A stretch of DNA of 64,000 bases from Reyranella aquatilis (lineage in GTDB: Bacteria; Pseudomonadota; Alphaproteobacteria; Reyranellales; Reyranellaceae), in assembly GCF_020880995.1 (NCBI RefSeq), contig NZ_JAJISD010000005.1:62001-126000 (forward strand). Direction: 5' to 3'. Under the pieces are notes generated by a model. It was not told the origin of the DNA and did no database searches. It saw nothing but the letters and a program-made list of their open reading frames with translations. Of this stretch, positions 40,717 to 48,094 are shown piece by piece (positions within the stretch are counted from its first letter, which is position 1; each line of letters starts with the position of its first letter). A program made the position numbers and the translations under genes.

Positions 40717-42135
40717 ATGATGACTTGGGAGTCTGTGGCACCAGAGGATGGTTTTCCACCCAGGGGCTCGGACGGCCCGGCAGCCAGCGAGACGTCACCG
40801 GCGGCCCTCTGGGGGAGGCCTGGGCAACTCAGCGATCGGTGGCTCTGGAAACCTGGGAAGGTGCTACTTGGCAAACGGGGCAGTAAAGCTGCCTGGCAGC
40901 TGATCGGTTTCGACGACAACCGCCATGTCGTGACCGTCGCGGGCTCGCGGGCGGGCAAGTCGTCTACAGTCCTCATCCCCAATCTGCTTCGCTATCCGGG
41001 GTCGACCCTCGTGCTCGACCCCAAAGGCGAACTGGCGCGGGCCACCGCCGACGCGCGCCGGGCCATGGGCCAGCAGGTTCATATCCTCGACCCGTTTGGA
41101 GCCACCGGCCAGCCTTCGCAGGCGCACAATCCTTTTGACGAACTCGCCGGAGGCAACCCGGAGCATATCGGCGCGGACGCGGCTTTGCTGGCCGACGCCC
41201 TCATCATTTCAAATGACAAGGACCCGCACTGGACGGACTCAGCCAAGAACCTCCTTCGGGGCATCACCCTTCATCTGCTCAGTACGGGCCGCACCGCGAC
41301 CATTCGCGAGCTGCGGCGGCTCCTGAACGCCGATCCGGACGAACTGGAGCACCTGCTCAAGGACATGGTGAACTCAGACGCCTTCGACGGGGCGGTTGCC
41401 AATGTCGGAGCGGCGTTCCTCGGCAAGGCGACATCGGGCGGGGAAGAGTTACAAAGTATCCTCTCCACCGCCCAGGAACAGACCACCCCACTCGATGACG
41501 TTCGGAAGATCACCGACCGATCCGATTTCCGGCTACGGGATCTCAAGCGCGGCCCCGTCACCATCTACCTGGTCCTGCCTGCCATGCGCATGGCTACGCA
41601 TTCGCGCTGGCTGCGCCTCGTGATCCAGCAGGCATTCGCTGCCATGGAACTGGACGAGACCACGCCTGCGCACCCCGTCCTCTTCCTCCTCGAGGAGTTT
41701 CCGGTACTGGGACATCTGCGGGCCATCGAGACAGCCGCGGGCTTCGTCGCCGGCTTCGGGGTCAAGCTCTGGACCGTTGTGCAGGATTTTTCCCAGCTCA
41801 AGGTCCACTACCCCAAGTCCTGGGAAACCTTCCTCGGCAATGCCGGCATCATTCAGGCCTTCGGGAACGTGGATCTGACCACGACCGAGTACCTGTCAAA
41901 GCGGCTCGGCAATCTGACCATCGTCGAAGAGCAAAACGTCCCCATCTCGTCATCTTCGCTAAGCCATGGGGATCTTGGACGGCGTGAGCATCTGCGCCAG
42001 GTACCGCTACTCGATGCATCGGAGATTACGCGCTTCTTTGCGCGCGAAACCGGACGCCAGCTTCTGCTGTGTCCCGGTCGTCCACCTATCTACTGCGACC
42101 GGCTGTCCCTAGAGAACGTCGCGGTTCGAGACTAG
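40717..42135 (+). CDS. VirD4/TraG-type coupling ATPase, without membrane anchor
   Basis: A 472-residue type IV coupling protein that would hand the relaxase-DNA complex to a secretion channel. Walker A is GSRAGKS at 76-82, followed by LDPKGELARATADARRAMGQ typical of TraG/VirD4. Walker B is LFLLEEFPVLG, and WTVVQDFSQLK and QLLLCPGRPPIYCDR follow. The usual N-terminal membrane helices are absent: the first 50 residues are polar, so it is a soluble variant. The ATG at 40717 follows AGGAG by ten bases; a GTG at 40708 is too close to that site. No other transfer-channel genes occur in the element. Confidence 0.9.
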   Translation: MMTWESVAPEDGFPPRGSDGPAASETSPAALWGRPGQLSDRWLWKPGKVLLGKRGSKAAWQLIGFDDNRHVVTVAGSRAGKSSTVLIPNLLRYPGSTLVLDPKGELARATADARRAMGQQVHILDPFGATGQPSQAHNPFDELAGGNPEHIGADAALLADALIISNDKDPHWTDSAKNLLRGITLHLLSTGRTATIRELRRLLNADPDELEHLLKDMVNSDAFDGAVANVGAAFLGKATSGGEELQSILSTAQEQTTPLDDVRKITDRSDFRLRDLKRGPVTIYLVLPAMRMATHSRWLRLVIQQAFAAMELDETTPAHPVLFLLEEFPVLGHLRAIETAAGFVAGFGVKLWTVVQDFSQLKVHYPKSWETFLGNAGIIQAFGNVDLTTTEYLSKRLGNLTIVEEQNVPISSSSLSHGDLGRREHLRQVPLLDASEITRFFARETGRQLLLCPGRPPIYCDRLSLENVAVRD

Positions 42136-42165
42136 TTCGAAGTCACCCGGAAACGATATGCAGAC

Positions 42166-42579
42166 ATGACGGAGGCGATTGATCACGAACGAGTGGCAGC
42201 ACTGCATGCACAGATGACGGCGGGCATTGCCGCTCTCGCGAAGACGATGAAACTTGTACCCAAACCACCGTACCTGCCAAGGCCGATGCAGCCTTGCGAA
42301 ATCAGTATCGACATTCCCTATACCCGAGACGAATACGCGGAGATCCTACACTACGTTCTGATTTTGCGGCGCATGCCGCTCATGCCTCGGGACGAACGCC
42401 TGGCAGACGGGGCCTCGTCGAGATTGAGTTATTTCGCAAGTCTCATCTGGAATCATCCAACTGCGCCGGAACAACGTCATTTCGGACCCGCGTATATACG
42501 CCTTGCGCGGGAGTTAAACGCAGTGTCCTCTGCCGCGACGAGCTGGCTCGATGCCGCCGGTTACGGCATCCCCTACTAG
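42166..42579 (+). CDS. hypothetical protein
   Basis: A 137-residue protein (MTEAIDHERVAALHAQMTAG to TSWLDAAGYGIPY) 30 bases after the coupling-protein stop and in the same direction, so possibly cotranscribed. It is helical, with a proline-rich segment KPPYLPRPMQPCEISIDIPY, and has no signal or membrane segment. No domain recognised. Confidence 0.6.
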   Translation: MTEAIDHERVAALHAQMTAGIAALAKTMKLVPKPPYLPRPMQPCEISIDIPYTRDEYAEILHYVLILRRMPLMPRDERLADGASSRLSYFASLIWNHPTAPEQRHFGPAYIRLARELNAVSSAATSWLDAAGYGIPY

Positions 42580-42608
42580 AACGCGCCACATGGGTAGACA
42601 GCTGAACG

Positions 42609-43676
42609 CTAGTCTATGATCCGCGCAGCTCGCGGGTGGCGCGGTTGCGCCGCTGCAATTCGCGCCTTCAGCGCGTTAAGGCAGCCCGCGATTTGGTGAG
42701 CGTGACTGCGCGAGCCAAGGTTACGCGAAATGGTTATGCGCCATTCCTCGCCAAGAAACAGATGCACGTCATACCAATGATCCGGCGACCGCACACATTC
42801 ATTGGTGATCCATGACCAGTCGGCGGTCTTGGTGTACTCGATGGAAGTCAACCGCCTGAGGCCATCCTGCAGACGGAAGGAAGGACCGTCTGTTTCGTAG
42901 TTGGCGTCCTCCGCTGGCGGGTTTTCCAGAGAGATAGATCCGTCTGGTGACAGCACGATCGATCGCACACTCCGTCGCCGTCGCTCATGATAGAATTTGA
43001 AAATCCACGCTCCCACAGCCGCGACAGCGAACAACCAGGTTAGGGTCTCGGAAAAGGCGCGAGTACCGGGATACAAAGAGACAGTAACGAATGCCGATAC
43101 AAGAGTGAGTACCGGCAAAATAAACAGCAGATTGCCCTGGTCCCATAGCCTGAGGCGGGTGAAATCCGTCCACGTCACTTTGTATTCGATGCCTTGTGCC
43201 GTTTGCCGTTCCGTCACTGTCGCGCTGACCGGCGGCGCGCCTGCCGCCTTGCCGGTCTGCGCAGTGGATTTTCGCGCACGAGCGGGCTCCGACGGCGCGG
43301 CCTTCGCGGCATTGGATGCAATCGTCGGCGCGTAGTGCAGAGCGGCGTATGAGAAACCACTGAGCGCGCACAGTCCCACGAAACCTTGCCAGGGCATCCC
43401 CGGCAAAAACCACCACGATCCGACTGGCCCCACTATCATGCCTGCAATGCATGCTTCTCGAAAATACCGCCACCCTGTCTTCGCACCATAGTACGCAGCG
43501 CCAGCCAAACAGGGTGCGAGCGCCATAAAGAACGCAGGAACTCCAAAAACGATTCCAGGAAGCAGCGGCGCTGCGGCAAGGCCGACCGCCCCTAGCAACA
43601 ACATGTCCTTCGAACCCGATGACGTTTCACCGTTTGGACCGCCATTGTCGCCAGACCCGATCATCGCGTCCCCCAT
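42609..43676 (-). CDS. hypothetical membrane protein
   Basis: A 355-residue protein with an N-terminal membrane region (about 25-125, including MLLLGAVGLAAAPLLPGIVF and two or three further helices). A polar Ala/Pro linker follows, then two more helices (about 185-235, ILPVLTLVSAFVTVSLYP and LTWLFAVAAVGAWIFKFY), and finally a soluble C-terminal domain of about 120 residues with SIVLSPDGSISL and EYTKTADWSWITNECV. No family recognised. It is convergent with the preceding small gene. Its relation to transfer or cargo functions is unknown. Confidence 0.7.
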   Translation of the reverse strand: MGDAMIGSGDNGGPNGETSSGSKDMLLLGAVGLAAAPLLPGIVFGVPAFFMALAPCLAGAAYYGAKTGWRYFREACIAGMIVGPVGSWWFLPGMPWQGFVGLCALSGFSYAALHYAPTIASNAAKAAPSEPARARKSTAQTGKAAGAPPVSATVTERQTAQGIEYKVTWTDFTRLRLWDQGNLLFILPVLTLVSAFVTVSLYPGTRAFSETLTWLFAVAAVGAWIFKFYHERRRRSVRSIVLSPDGSISLENPPAEDANYETDGPSFRLQDGLRRLTSIEYTKTADWSWITNECVRSPDHWYDVHLFLGEEWRITISRNLGSRSHAHQIAGCLNALKARIAAAQPRHPRAARIID

Positions 43677-43750
43677 GGTCGCCTCAAAGTGTTTATCTTC
43701 TACCGGAGCGCGTAGTGGCGGAAGCGCAATTTCCCGTGCCTCGCGAGAAA

Positions 43751-43772
43751 AGGGAGCCGTTACCGGCTCCCT
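43751..43772 (-). terminator. intrinsic terminator after the 70-residue gene
   Basis: A perfect 9-bp stem, AGGGAGCCG/CGGCTCCCT, with a 4-base loop holding the stop codon of the gene, followed on the - strand by TTTTCTC. It should end transcription leftward before the membrane-protein gene. Confidence 0.6.
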
Positions 43773-43972
43773 CTCCCTTCGGGCTGCTGTTCGCTGAATT
43801 CGCGAACCACTGTCCGGCCAGCGACCGGGTAGGCGTCGAACTTGAGCGTCAGGCCCTTGCCGTCACGGTTGGGCCAGGCTGCGCCGACCCGTATCCAGCG
43901 GGCCTTGTCGCCTTCGCCAATGACCTGCCAGATGGCATGTGTAGGACGCTTGCTGTCGTTGTTCTTCGTCAT
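43760..43972 (-). CDS. small hypothetical protein common type in mobile elements
   Basis: A 70-residue protein starting MTKNNDSKRPTHAIWQVIGE, followed by an alternating beta-rich part KARWIRVGAAWPNRDGKGLT and FDAYPVAGRTVVREF. The fold pattern resembles the small DUF736-like proteins carried by alphaproteobacterial plasmids and integrative elements, but the match is only by eye. AAGGAG nine bases before the ATG supports translation, and its stop lies inside a terminator hairpin. Confidence 0.75.
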   Translation of the reverse strand: MTKNNDSKRPTHAIWQVIGEGDKARWIRVGAAWPNRDGKGLTLKFDAYPVAGRTVVREFSEQQPEGRGSR

Positions 43973-44605
43973 GACTAATCTCCTTCACTTCGCTTTGGCC
44001 CCGGCATGAGCGCCGAGCCTTGTGGGAACGTGAAGACCGGTAAGCGCAGGACGCGGGTCACACTGGCAACACGGGAGCGCAGCGAATGGAGCGGGCAGCC
44101 AGTTGACCCATTAGCGGCCTCGTCTTCCGGTTAGATTCCCACTCTTAAGGCCTCGCGCTTCTCACGCCGGGCGCTGGCAGTGAAGGCAGATGCATGACGC
44201 AACAACGACTGCCCCCGAGACCTCTGGAATGGAACAGCGGCAAGGCCCGCCCTACGGGGTCGCTGCACTATGACCGACACGGCAAAGCCGACTGTCAGAC
44301 TGACGCCCCAAGGGGCCCGACAATGCAGAGCTCAGCAGAACGCTGCCGGAGGGTACGGGCTACGACGACTGTACTGCACGTTGATGGCTGGATGGTCCCC
44401 TTGCGGTTCTCACCTTCCGTACACGCCACGCCTTGAAAGCAGACCTAATCTCATCGGGCTGAAAAGTGGTTCAACAAGGGCCCGCTCCATTCGCGCGCAA
44501 GCGCACTCCCGTGTTCCATGTGTGAACCTGCATCCCTGGATGGATTGGCCGGTCGCTCAAGGCCAGGCGCGGTGCCCGGCTGGAACCAAAACAAAGGAGT
44601 GACCA
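43973..44605. other. gene-free stretch with a nested inverted repeat
   Basis: No supported coding frame was found in these 633 bases. GTGGGAA (44,022) pairs with TTCCCAC (44,136). Within it, GGGTCA-ACTGGC (44,055-44,067, with one extra base) pairs with GCCAGTTGACCC (44,098-44,109) around an apex GGAGCGCAGCGAATGG. The apex resembles that of the hairpin at 30,191-30,283. The rest (44,150-44,600) shows nothing I can name. Confidence 0.5.
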
Positions 44606-44770
44606 ATGACAACTATCAAAACGGCAACAGCCGCGAGCGTATCGCCAGATACCAGGCCGCAGGGCAAAGCGTTCGACCTGAGCGCAGCCATTGACCTGCC
44701 GGTACGTGGCAGACGGCTGACGGTGGCGTTCACCGCTGCCGTTACCTACGGCGACAAGCCTACCGGCTAA
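44606..44770 (+). CDS. 54-residue hypothetical protein
   Basis: ATG at 44606 follows AAAGGAGTGACC, a near-ideal ribosome-binding site. The product is MTTIKTATAASVSPDTRPQG, then a segment KAFDLSAAIDLPVRGRRLTV and a short tail ending GDKPTG. It has no membrane segment. A perfect hairpin eight bases after the stop looks like its terminator, so this is probably a real, separately transcribed gene. Function unknown. Confidence 0.65.
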   Translation: MTTIKTATAASVSPDTRPQGKAFDLSAAIDLPVRGRRLTVAFTAAVTYGDKPTG

Positions 44771-44777
44771 CGCCCGG

Positions 44778-44807
44778 TGCATCAGGGCCAGCAATGGCCC
44801 TGATGCA
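44778..44807 (+). terminator. hairpin after the 54-residue gene
   Basis: TGCATCAGGGCC pairs perfectly over 12 bases with GGCCCTGATGCA around the loop AGCAAT. The T-tract that follows is poor (TTCGTC), so it may act as a terminator or as a barrier between the small gene and the fibre-protein gene. Confidence 0.55.
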
Positions 44808-44918
44808 TTCGTCGCTCTCAATGCCGCGATGGAATATCTTCCTAGAAGAAGACAGTGGTTAACACCGCATAAACCCTTTTCCAGTACGGTAAGTAGAGGT
44901 TAGGCTTTCAGGCATCGA

Positions 44919-46736
44919 ATGAAGTTTTTCTGTCGCCACGTCTGCGGTTTCATCGTCGTTGCTCTTGCCCTGCTTGGAGCGCCACGCGCAGCTTTGGCCG
45001 CTTGTACAAGTCCAGCCGGCATCGGCGGTACCATCACATGGAACGGTACGGACTCGGTGATCTGGTGCGACGGCACGAATTGGTACACGCTCAAAAACGC
45101 GGATGCATCCGGCAGTGCAGGCTACATCCAGTTTTCTAACGGCTCAGGCGGGTTTTCGAACTCCGGCACGACGGCGGGAGAGCAGCTCTTCTGGGACAAC
45201 ACGAACAAGCGCCTCGGCATTGGCACTGCGATAGTACGTTATCCACTCCATGTCGGCGCAGGAACGGGGGCTCTGACAGCGTACACCGGAAACTCTATCG
45301 ATACGTTCACGCCACAGATCGTGGCGCAGCCCACATCAGGGGTGGCCGGCGTCGGCGCGTTCGTGAACAACGGCACCAACAATCGACGTGCGGCGTTGTT
45401 TATGAACGACACAGATCTACTCTGGGGACTCAGCCAGGCCAATTCATCGGGCGGCGCCGTTCCCTTCGTCATTCGGCAGTATAACACTGGCGAGGTCTTG
45501 AGGATCGACAGCAGCGGCAAAGTCGGCATCGGCACGGCGAGTCCTGTCGGCAGACTGCATGTGTCCACCGGCAACAGTGGGCAAACAACTCCGGGTGCAA
45601 ACGCCGATGATATTGTGGTCGAGAGCGCCGGCAACACTGGGCTCACCATACTTTCCGGCACGACCAGCACGGGCCAAATCAACTTCGGCGACTCTGGCAA
45701 CGCTGCGCAGGGGCGCATCACATACGACCACAGCAACGACTCGCTCTCTGTTCACACCAATGCGAGCCAGGCGTTGACCATTCTCTCATCCGGCAACGTC
45801 GGCATCGGCACCACGACGCCCTCGGGTACGCTGTACGTGAAAGGCAATACGCTCCTCTCCGACGACACCGCGAACGTCACGGCGTCCTATCCATTGCGGG
45901 TCTACTCGGCATCGAATGCGTCAGGGCTCGTCAATCTCTACTACCAGAACGCCGATGTGAACGGCGCGAACCTCTCGCTCCAGAAATACAAGAGCGGCGG
46001 CAACGAAATCGCGGCGGGCGATATACTCGGCTCCATCGACTTCTTCGGCACAACGGGTGCCGGTAACAGTCTGCGGGCAGCACAGATACGAGCAACTGCC
46101 GAAACAGGTTGGGGTGGAACGGGCGACGCGCCTGGTCGTCTGACGTTTTGGACGACGCCGGATGGTACTAGCACGGCTGTCGAGCGTATGCGGATCGATA
46201 ATGCGGGCAATGTCGGCATCGGCATCACGACGCCAGGCAGTGCGCTGCATGTTAGCGGAACCGACAATACGGCCTATGCCACGTCATCGTCGGCTGCGGA
46301 TGGCCCAGCTTTTCTCTCTTCCCCGACAGCCCCCATGATGATGATCGGCAATATAGGAAACACTGACGGACAGGGCGCATATCTGAGCTTCCTGACGAGG
46401 AATAGCGCAGCCAATGGACAGCGCGCCTATATTGGAGCCGTCTCCAATAGCGCAGGCAGAGCACCTACGATTGTTTTTGGACAGCAAACCGCCCTCGCCG
46501 CCTATGCTGAGAGAATGCGCATCAGCAGCACGGGCAATGTCGGCATCAGCACAACGACGCCAGCAGCCAAGCTCGACGTGAACGGCTTCATGCGCCTCGC
46601 GAAAAACGGCTCAGCGCCCGCAACCTGTGACGCCACTATTGACGGTGCGATTGCGCTCACGAGCGCGCGCCGCATGTGCGTCTGCGACGCCACGAGTTGG
46701 GTCGAGGTCAACAGCGCGACGGCCTGCACCTGGTGA
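44919..46736 (+). CDS. secreted fibre-like protein with GNVGIGTTTP-type repeats
   Basis: A 605-residue protein with a Sec signal peptide (about 1-28: MKFFCRHVCGFIVVALALLG then APRAALA). The rest is rich in Gly, Asn, Ser and Thr and contains recurring blocks of the form RI(D/S)SxGNVGIGTTTPxxxLxV: around residues 190-215 (GKVGIGTASPVGRLHV), 290-310 (GNVGIGTTTPSGTLYV), 430-450 (GNVGIGITTPGSALHV) and 540-560 (GNVGISTTTPAAKLDV). Such repeats form beta-helical or trimeric stalks in phage tail fibres and surface adhesins. The signal peptide argues for a cell-surface or periplasmic protein, not a phage part. Two cysteine pairs lie at the ends. Target unknown. Confidence 0.75.
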   Translation: MKFFCRHVCGFIVVALALLGAPRAALAACTSPAGIGGTITWNGTDSVIWCDGTNWYTLKNADASGSAGYIQFSNGSGGFSNSGTTAGEQLFWDNTNKRLGIGTAIVRYPLHVGAGTGALTAYTGNSIDTFTPQIVAQPTSGVAGVGAFVNNGTNNRRAALFMNDTDLLWGLSQANSSGGAVPFVIRQYNTGEVLRIDSSGKVGIGTASPVGRLHVSTGNSGQTTPGANADDIVVESAGNTGLTILSGTTSTGQINFGDSGNAAQGRITYDHSNDSLSVHTNASQALTILSSGNVGIGTTTPSGTLYVKGNTLLSDDTANVTASYPLRVYSASNASGLVNLYYQNADVNGANLSLQKYKSGGNEIAAGDILGSIDFFGTTGAGNSLRAAQIRATAETGWGGTGDAPGRLTFWTTPDGTSTAVERMRIDNAGNVGIGITTPGSALHVSGTDNTAYATSSSAADGPAFLSSPTAPMMMIGNIGNTDGQGAYLSFLTRNSAANGQRAYIGAVSNSAGRAPTIVFGQQTALAAYAERMRISSTGNVGISTTTPAAKLDVNGFMRLAKNGSAPATCDATIDGAIALTSARRMCVCDATSWVEVNSATACTW

Positions 46737-46765
46737 TAAGCGGCCCAACCGTCCAACCACGGTAC

Positions 46766-47359
46766 TCAGCTGAGCCACATACGCGAAGCGATTTCGCGCT
46801 CCTCATCGCCCATTGCTTGCAGGTAGATAGCCGTCGTCGTGAGCCGCGCATGCCCAAGCCAACGCTGCACGAGCGTGATTGGCACTCCAGAGCGAATGGC
46901 ATGCAGGCCATAACCGTGGCGCAATCCTTTCGGAGTTGCGTGTGCCCCGTCAGGAATCTCCGCTTCACGCATCACTGCCTTGACCAGTGCCCACGCCCAA
47001 CTGCGCGATATTTGCCACAGCGTTTCGCGGACTTCGCGCTCGCGCGAAAAGGCCGCAAGCTCGGCCAACAGCCAGAGTGGTACCGGCACTTCACGGAACA
47101 CGATTGCGCGGTTCCGACGCTTCAGGCTGCGCAAAGCGATGAATCCATCGTGCGCCTCGATAGACGTGCCCGTGATCGCCAGCGCTTCTGAAATCCTGCA
47201 TCCGGTGTAGGCCAACGTCAGGCAAAATAGGCGCACGTCGCGAAGCGGATGCGCCTGCGCCGCAGCAATGAACCGCTCACGCTCGGCGGGGGTTAGGTAC
47301 TTCCTGGTGCCTGCGCGCGTGTAAAGGCTGGCAGTCTGGAAATGCTGCTGGTGGAGCAT
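46766..47359 (-). CDS. short tyrosine recombinase
   Basis: A 197-residue catalytic domain without the usual N-terminal DNA-clamp domain. Arg55 in TGCRISEAL, Arg147 in KGLRHGYG, His170 in WLGHARLTTT and nucleophile Tyr179 are present. The first histidine of the HxxR motif is lysine (Lys144), as in other short plasmid-borne recombinases. Upstream of its start lie two inverted copies of a 19-bp dyad (47,398 and 47,531) that look like its recombination sites. Enzymes of this size act as resolvases or inverters on plasmids and islands. Confidence 0.87.
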   Translation of the reverse strand: MLHQQHFQTASLYTRAGTRKYLTPAERERFIAAAQAHPLRDVRLFCLTLAYTGCRISEALAITGTSIEAHDGFIALRSLKRRNRAIVFREVPVPLWLLAELAAFSREREVRETLWQISRSWAWALVKAVMREAEIPDGAHATPKGLRHGYGLHAIRSGVPITLVQRWLGHARLTTTAIYLQAMGDEEREIASRMWLS

Positions 47360-47397
47360 ATCGCGTCCTTTCGTCGGCAGATCCGGCGGCGGACGCG

Positions 47398-47421
47398 ACA
47401 GTATTGCCTATTCTGTTGAGC
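47398..47421. repeat. putative recombination site 1
   Basis: ACAGTATTGCCTATTCTGT: 7-bp arms (one mismatch) around the spacer TGCCT, followed by TGAGC. Its 19-bp core recurs in opposite orientation at 47,531 with 18 of 19 matches. Confidence 0.55.
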
Positions 47422-47530
47422 AACCGCTGATTGGTACGAATTTGCACATCTCGATCAGTGGCTGTTGGCTGATCTAACCGATCACTGGACTCCCCGCAAT
47501 GCCCATTTGGCGGGTCTTTCTACGGACTAA

Positions 47531-47554
47531 ACAGAATAGGCAATTCTGTTGAGC
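47531..47554. repeat. putative recombination site 2
   Basis: ACAGAAT-AGGCA-ATTCTGT, a perfect 7-bp inverted repeat around a 5-base spacer, followed by TGAGC. The spacer is the reverse complement of that in site 1, so the two cores face each other across about 113 bp. Confidence 0.55.
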
Positions 47555-47599
47555 GGTGAAGTTGAGTGCAAGTCCACCAGTTGCATGGGGGTTAGAGCC

Positions 47600-47926
47600 A
47601 TGGATGGGAAGCCGTTGGCAGCAGTTGCCTGCCTGATACTTTCAGGTTGCTTTGGGAGTAGCCCTTCTGAGTCTGATGTAAAAGAAGCCGCCCGTGGATT
47701 GATGGCGCAACAAGCGCGCATCGATTGTTCCAGCGTAGGTATAATCATTGGCTGCGATGTGCCGCTTGATCGTGCTGTTGCCAATCTCAAACTGATTGGA
47801 TGCACAGAGGCCACGCCCCAAGTCGGCTATTTCTGCGACTACACATGGAGCCACACGACGGGAAAGGAGCGGAAGGATCGCATCTGGCTCGTCAAGCGGG
47901 ATGGCCGCTGGCAGAGGCCTGCCTGA
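47600..47926 (+). CDS. small lipoprotein
   Basis: A 108-residue protein starting MDGKPLAAVACLILSGCFGS. LSGC is a lipobox, so residue 18 should become a lipidated cysteine at the inner or outer membrane. The mature part has three or four further cysteines (DCSSVGIIIGCDV, IGCTEA, FCDYTW) and ends KDRIWLVKRDGRWQRPA, a common end for small DUF-type lipoproteins. The ATG at 47600 is preferred over an upstream extension because it sets up the signal. The gene lies directly to the right of the inverted recombination sites, so its promoter may be in the segment between them. Confidence 0.65.
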   Translation: MDGKPLAAVACLILSGCFGSSPSESDVKEAARGLMAQQARIDCSSVGIIIGCDVPLDRAVANLKLIGCTEATPQVGYFCDYTWSHTTGKERKDRIWLVKRDGRWQRPA

Positions 47927-47954
47927 CTCCTCTTGAAGAGGACAGTCGATAAAT

Positions 47955-48040
47955 TGGTGCCGGTGGTCGGGGTCGAACCGACACTCCTTTTGGGAACGCG
48001 ATTTTGAGTCGCGCGCGTCTGCCAATTCCGCCACACCGGC
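47955..48040 (-). tRNA. complete tRNA-Leu(CAA) carried by the mobile element
   Basis: An 86-base class II tRNA with encoded CCA. The acceptor stem GCCGGTG/CACCGGC, the anticodon stem CGCGA/TCGCG and the T-stem GTCGG/CCGAC are all perfectly paired. The anticodon loop CTCAAAA gives anticodon CAA (codon UUG). The variable arm is TCCCAAAAGGAG-like. Its sequence differs clearly from the disrupted host tRNA-Leu(CAA) in the acceptor and anticodon stems, so it is not a duplicate of that gene. It lies inside the element, between the lipoprotein and integrase genes. Confidence 0.95.
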
Positions 48041-48094
48041 CCGGCGGGTAGGTTCTACACGGCAAATACCATCGTCTCCAAGAGGAATATCGAC

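Noticed and set aside
40508..40720. 70-codon + strand frame between oriT-like repeat and coupling protein
   Set aside because: It starts within the putative oriT, lacks a ribosome-binding site, and overlaps the coupling-protein start in another frame.
44194..44436. 80-codon + strand frame in the gene-free stretch of the element
   Set aside because: No Shine-Dalgarno sequence and no conserved features; probably chance.
47955..48040. Reading the complete tRNA-Leu as a third attachment site, making two tandem elements
   Set aside because: It shares only TTTTGAGTC with the core, its flanks have no arm repeats, and its stems differ from the split host tRNA, so a cargo tRNA is simpler. The tandem model is not fully excluded.
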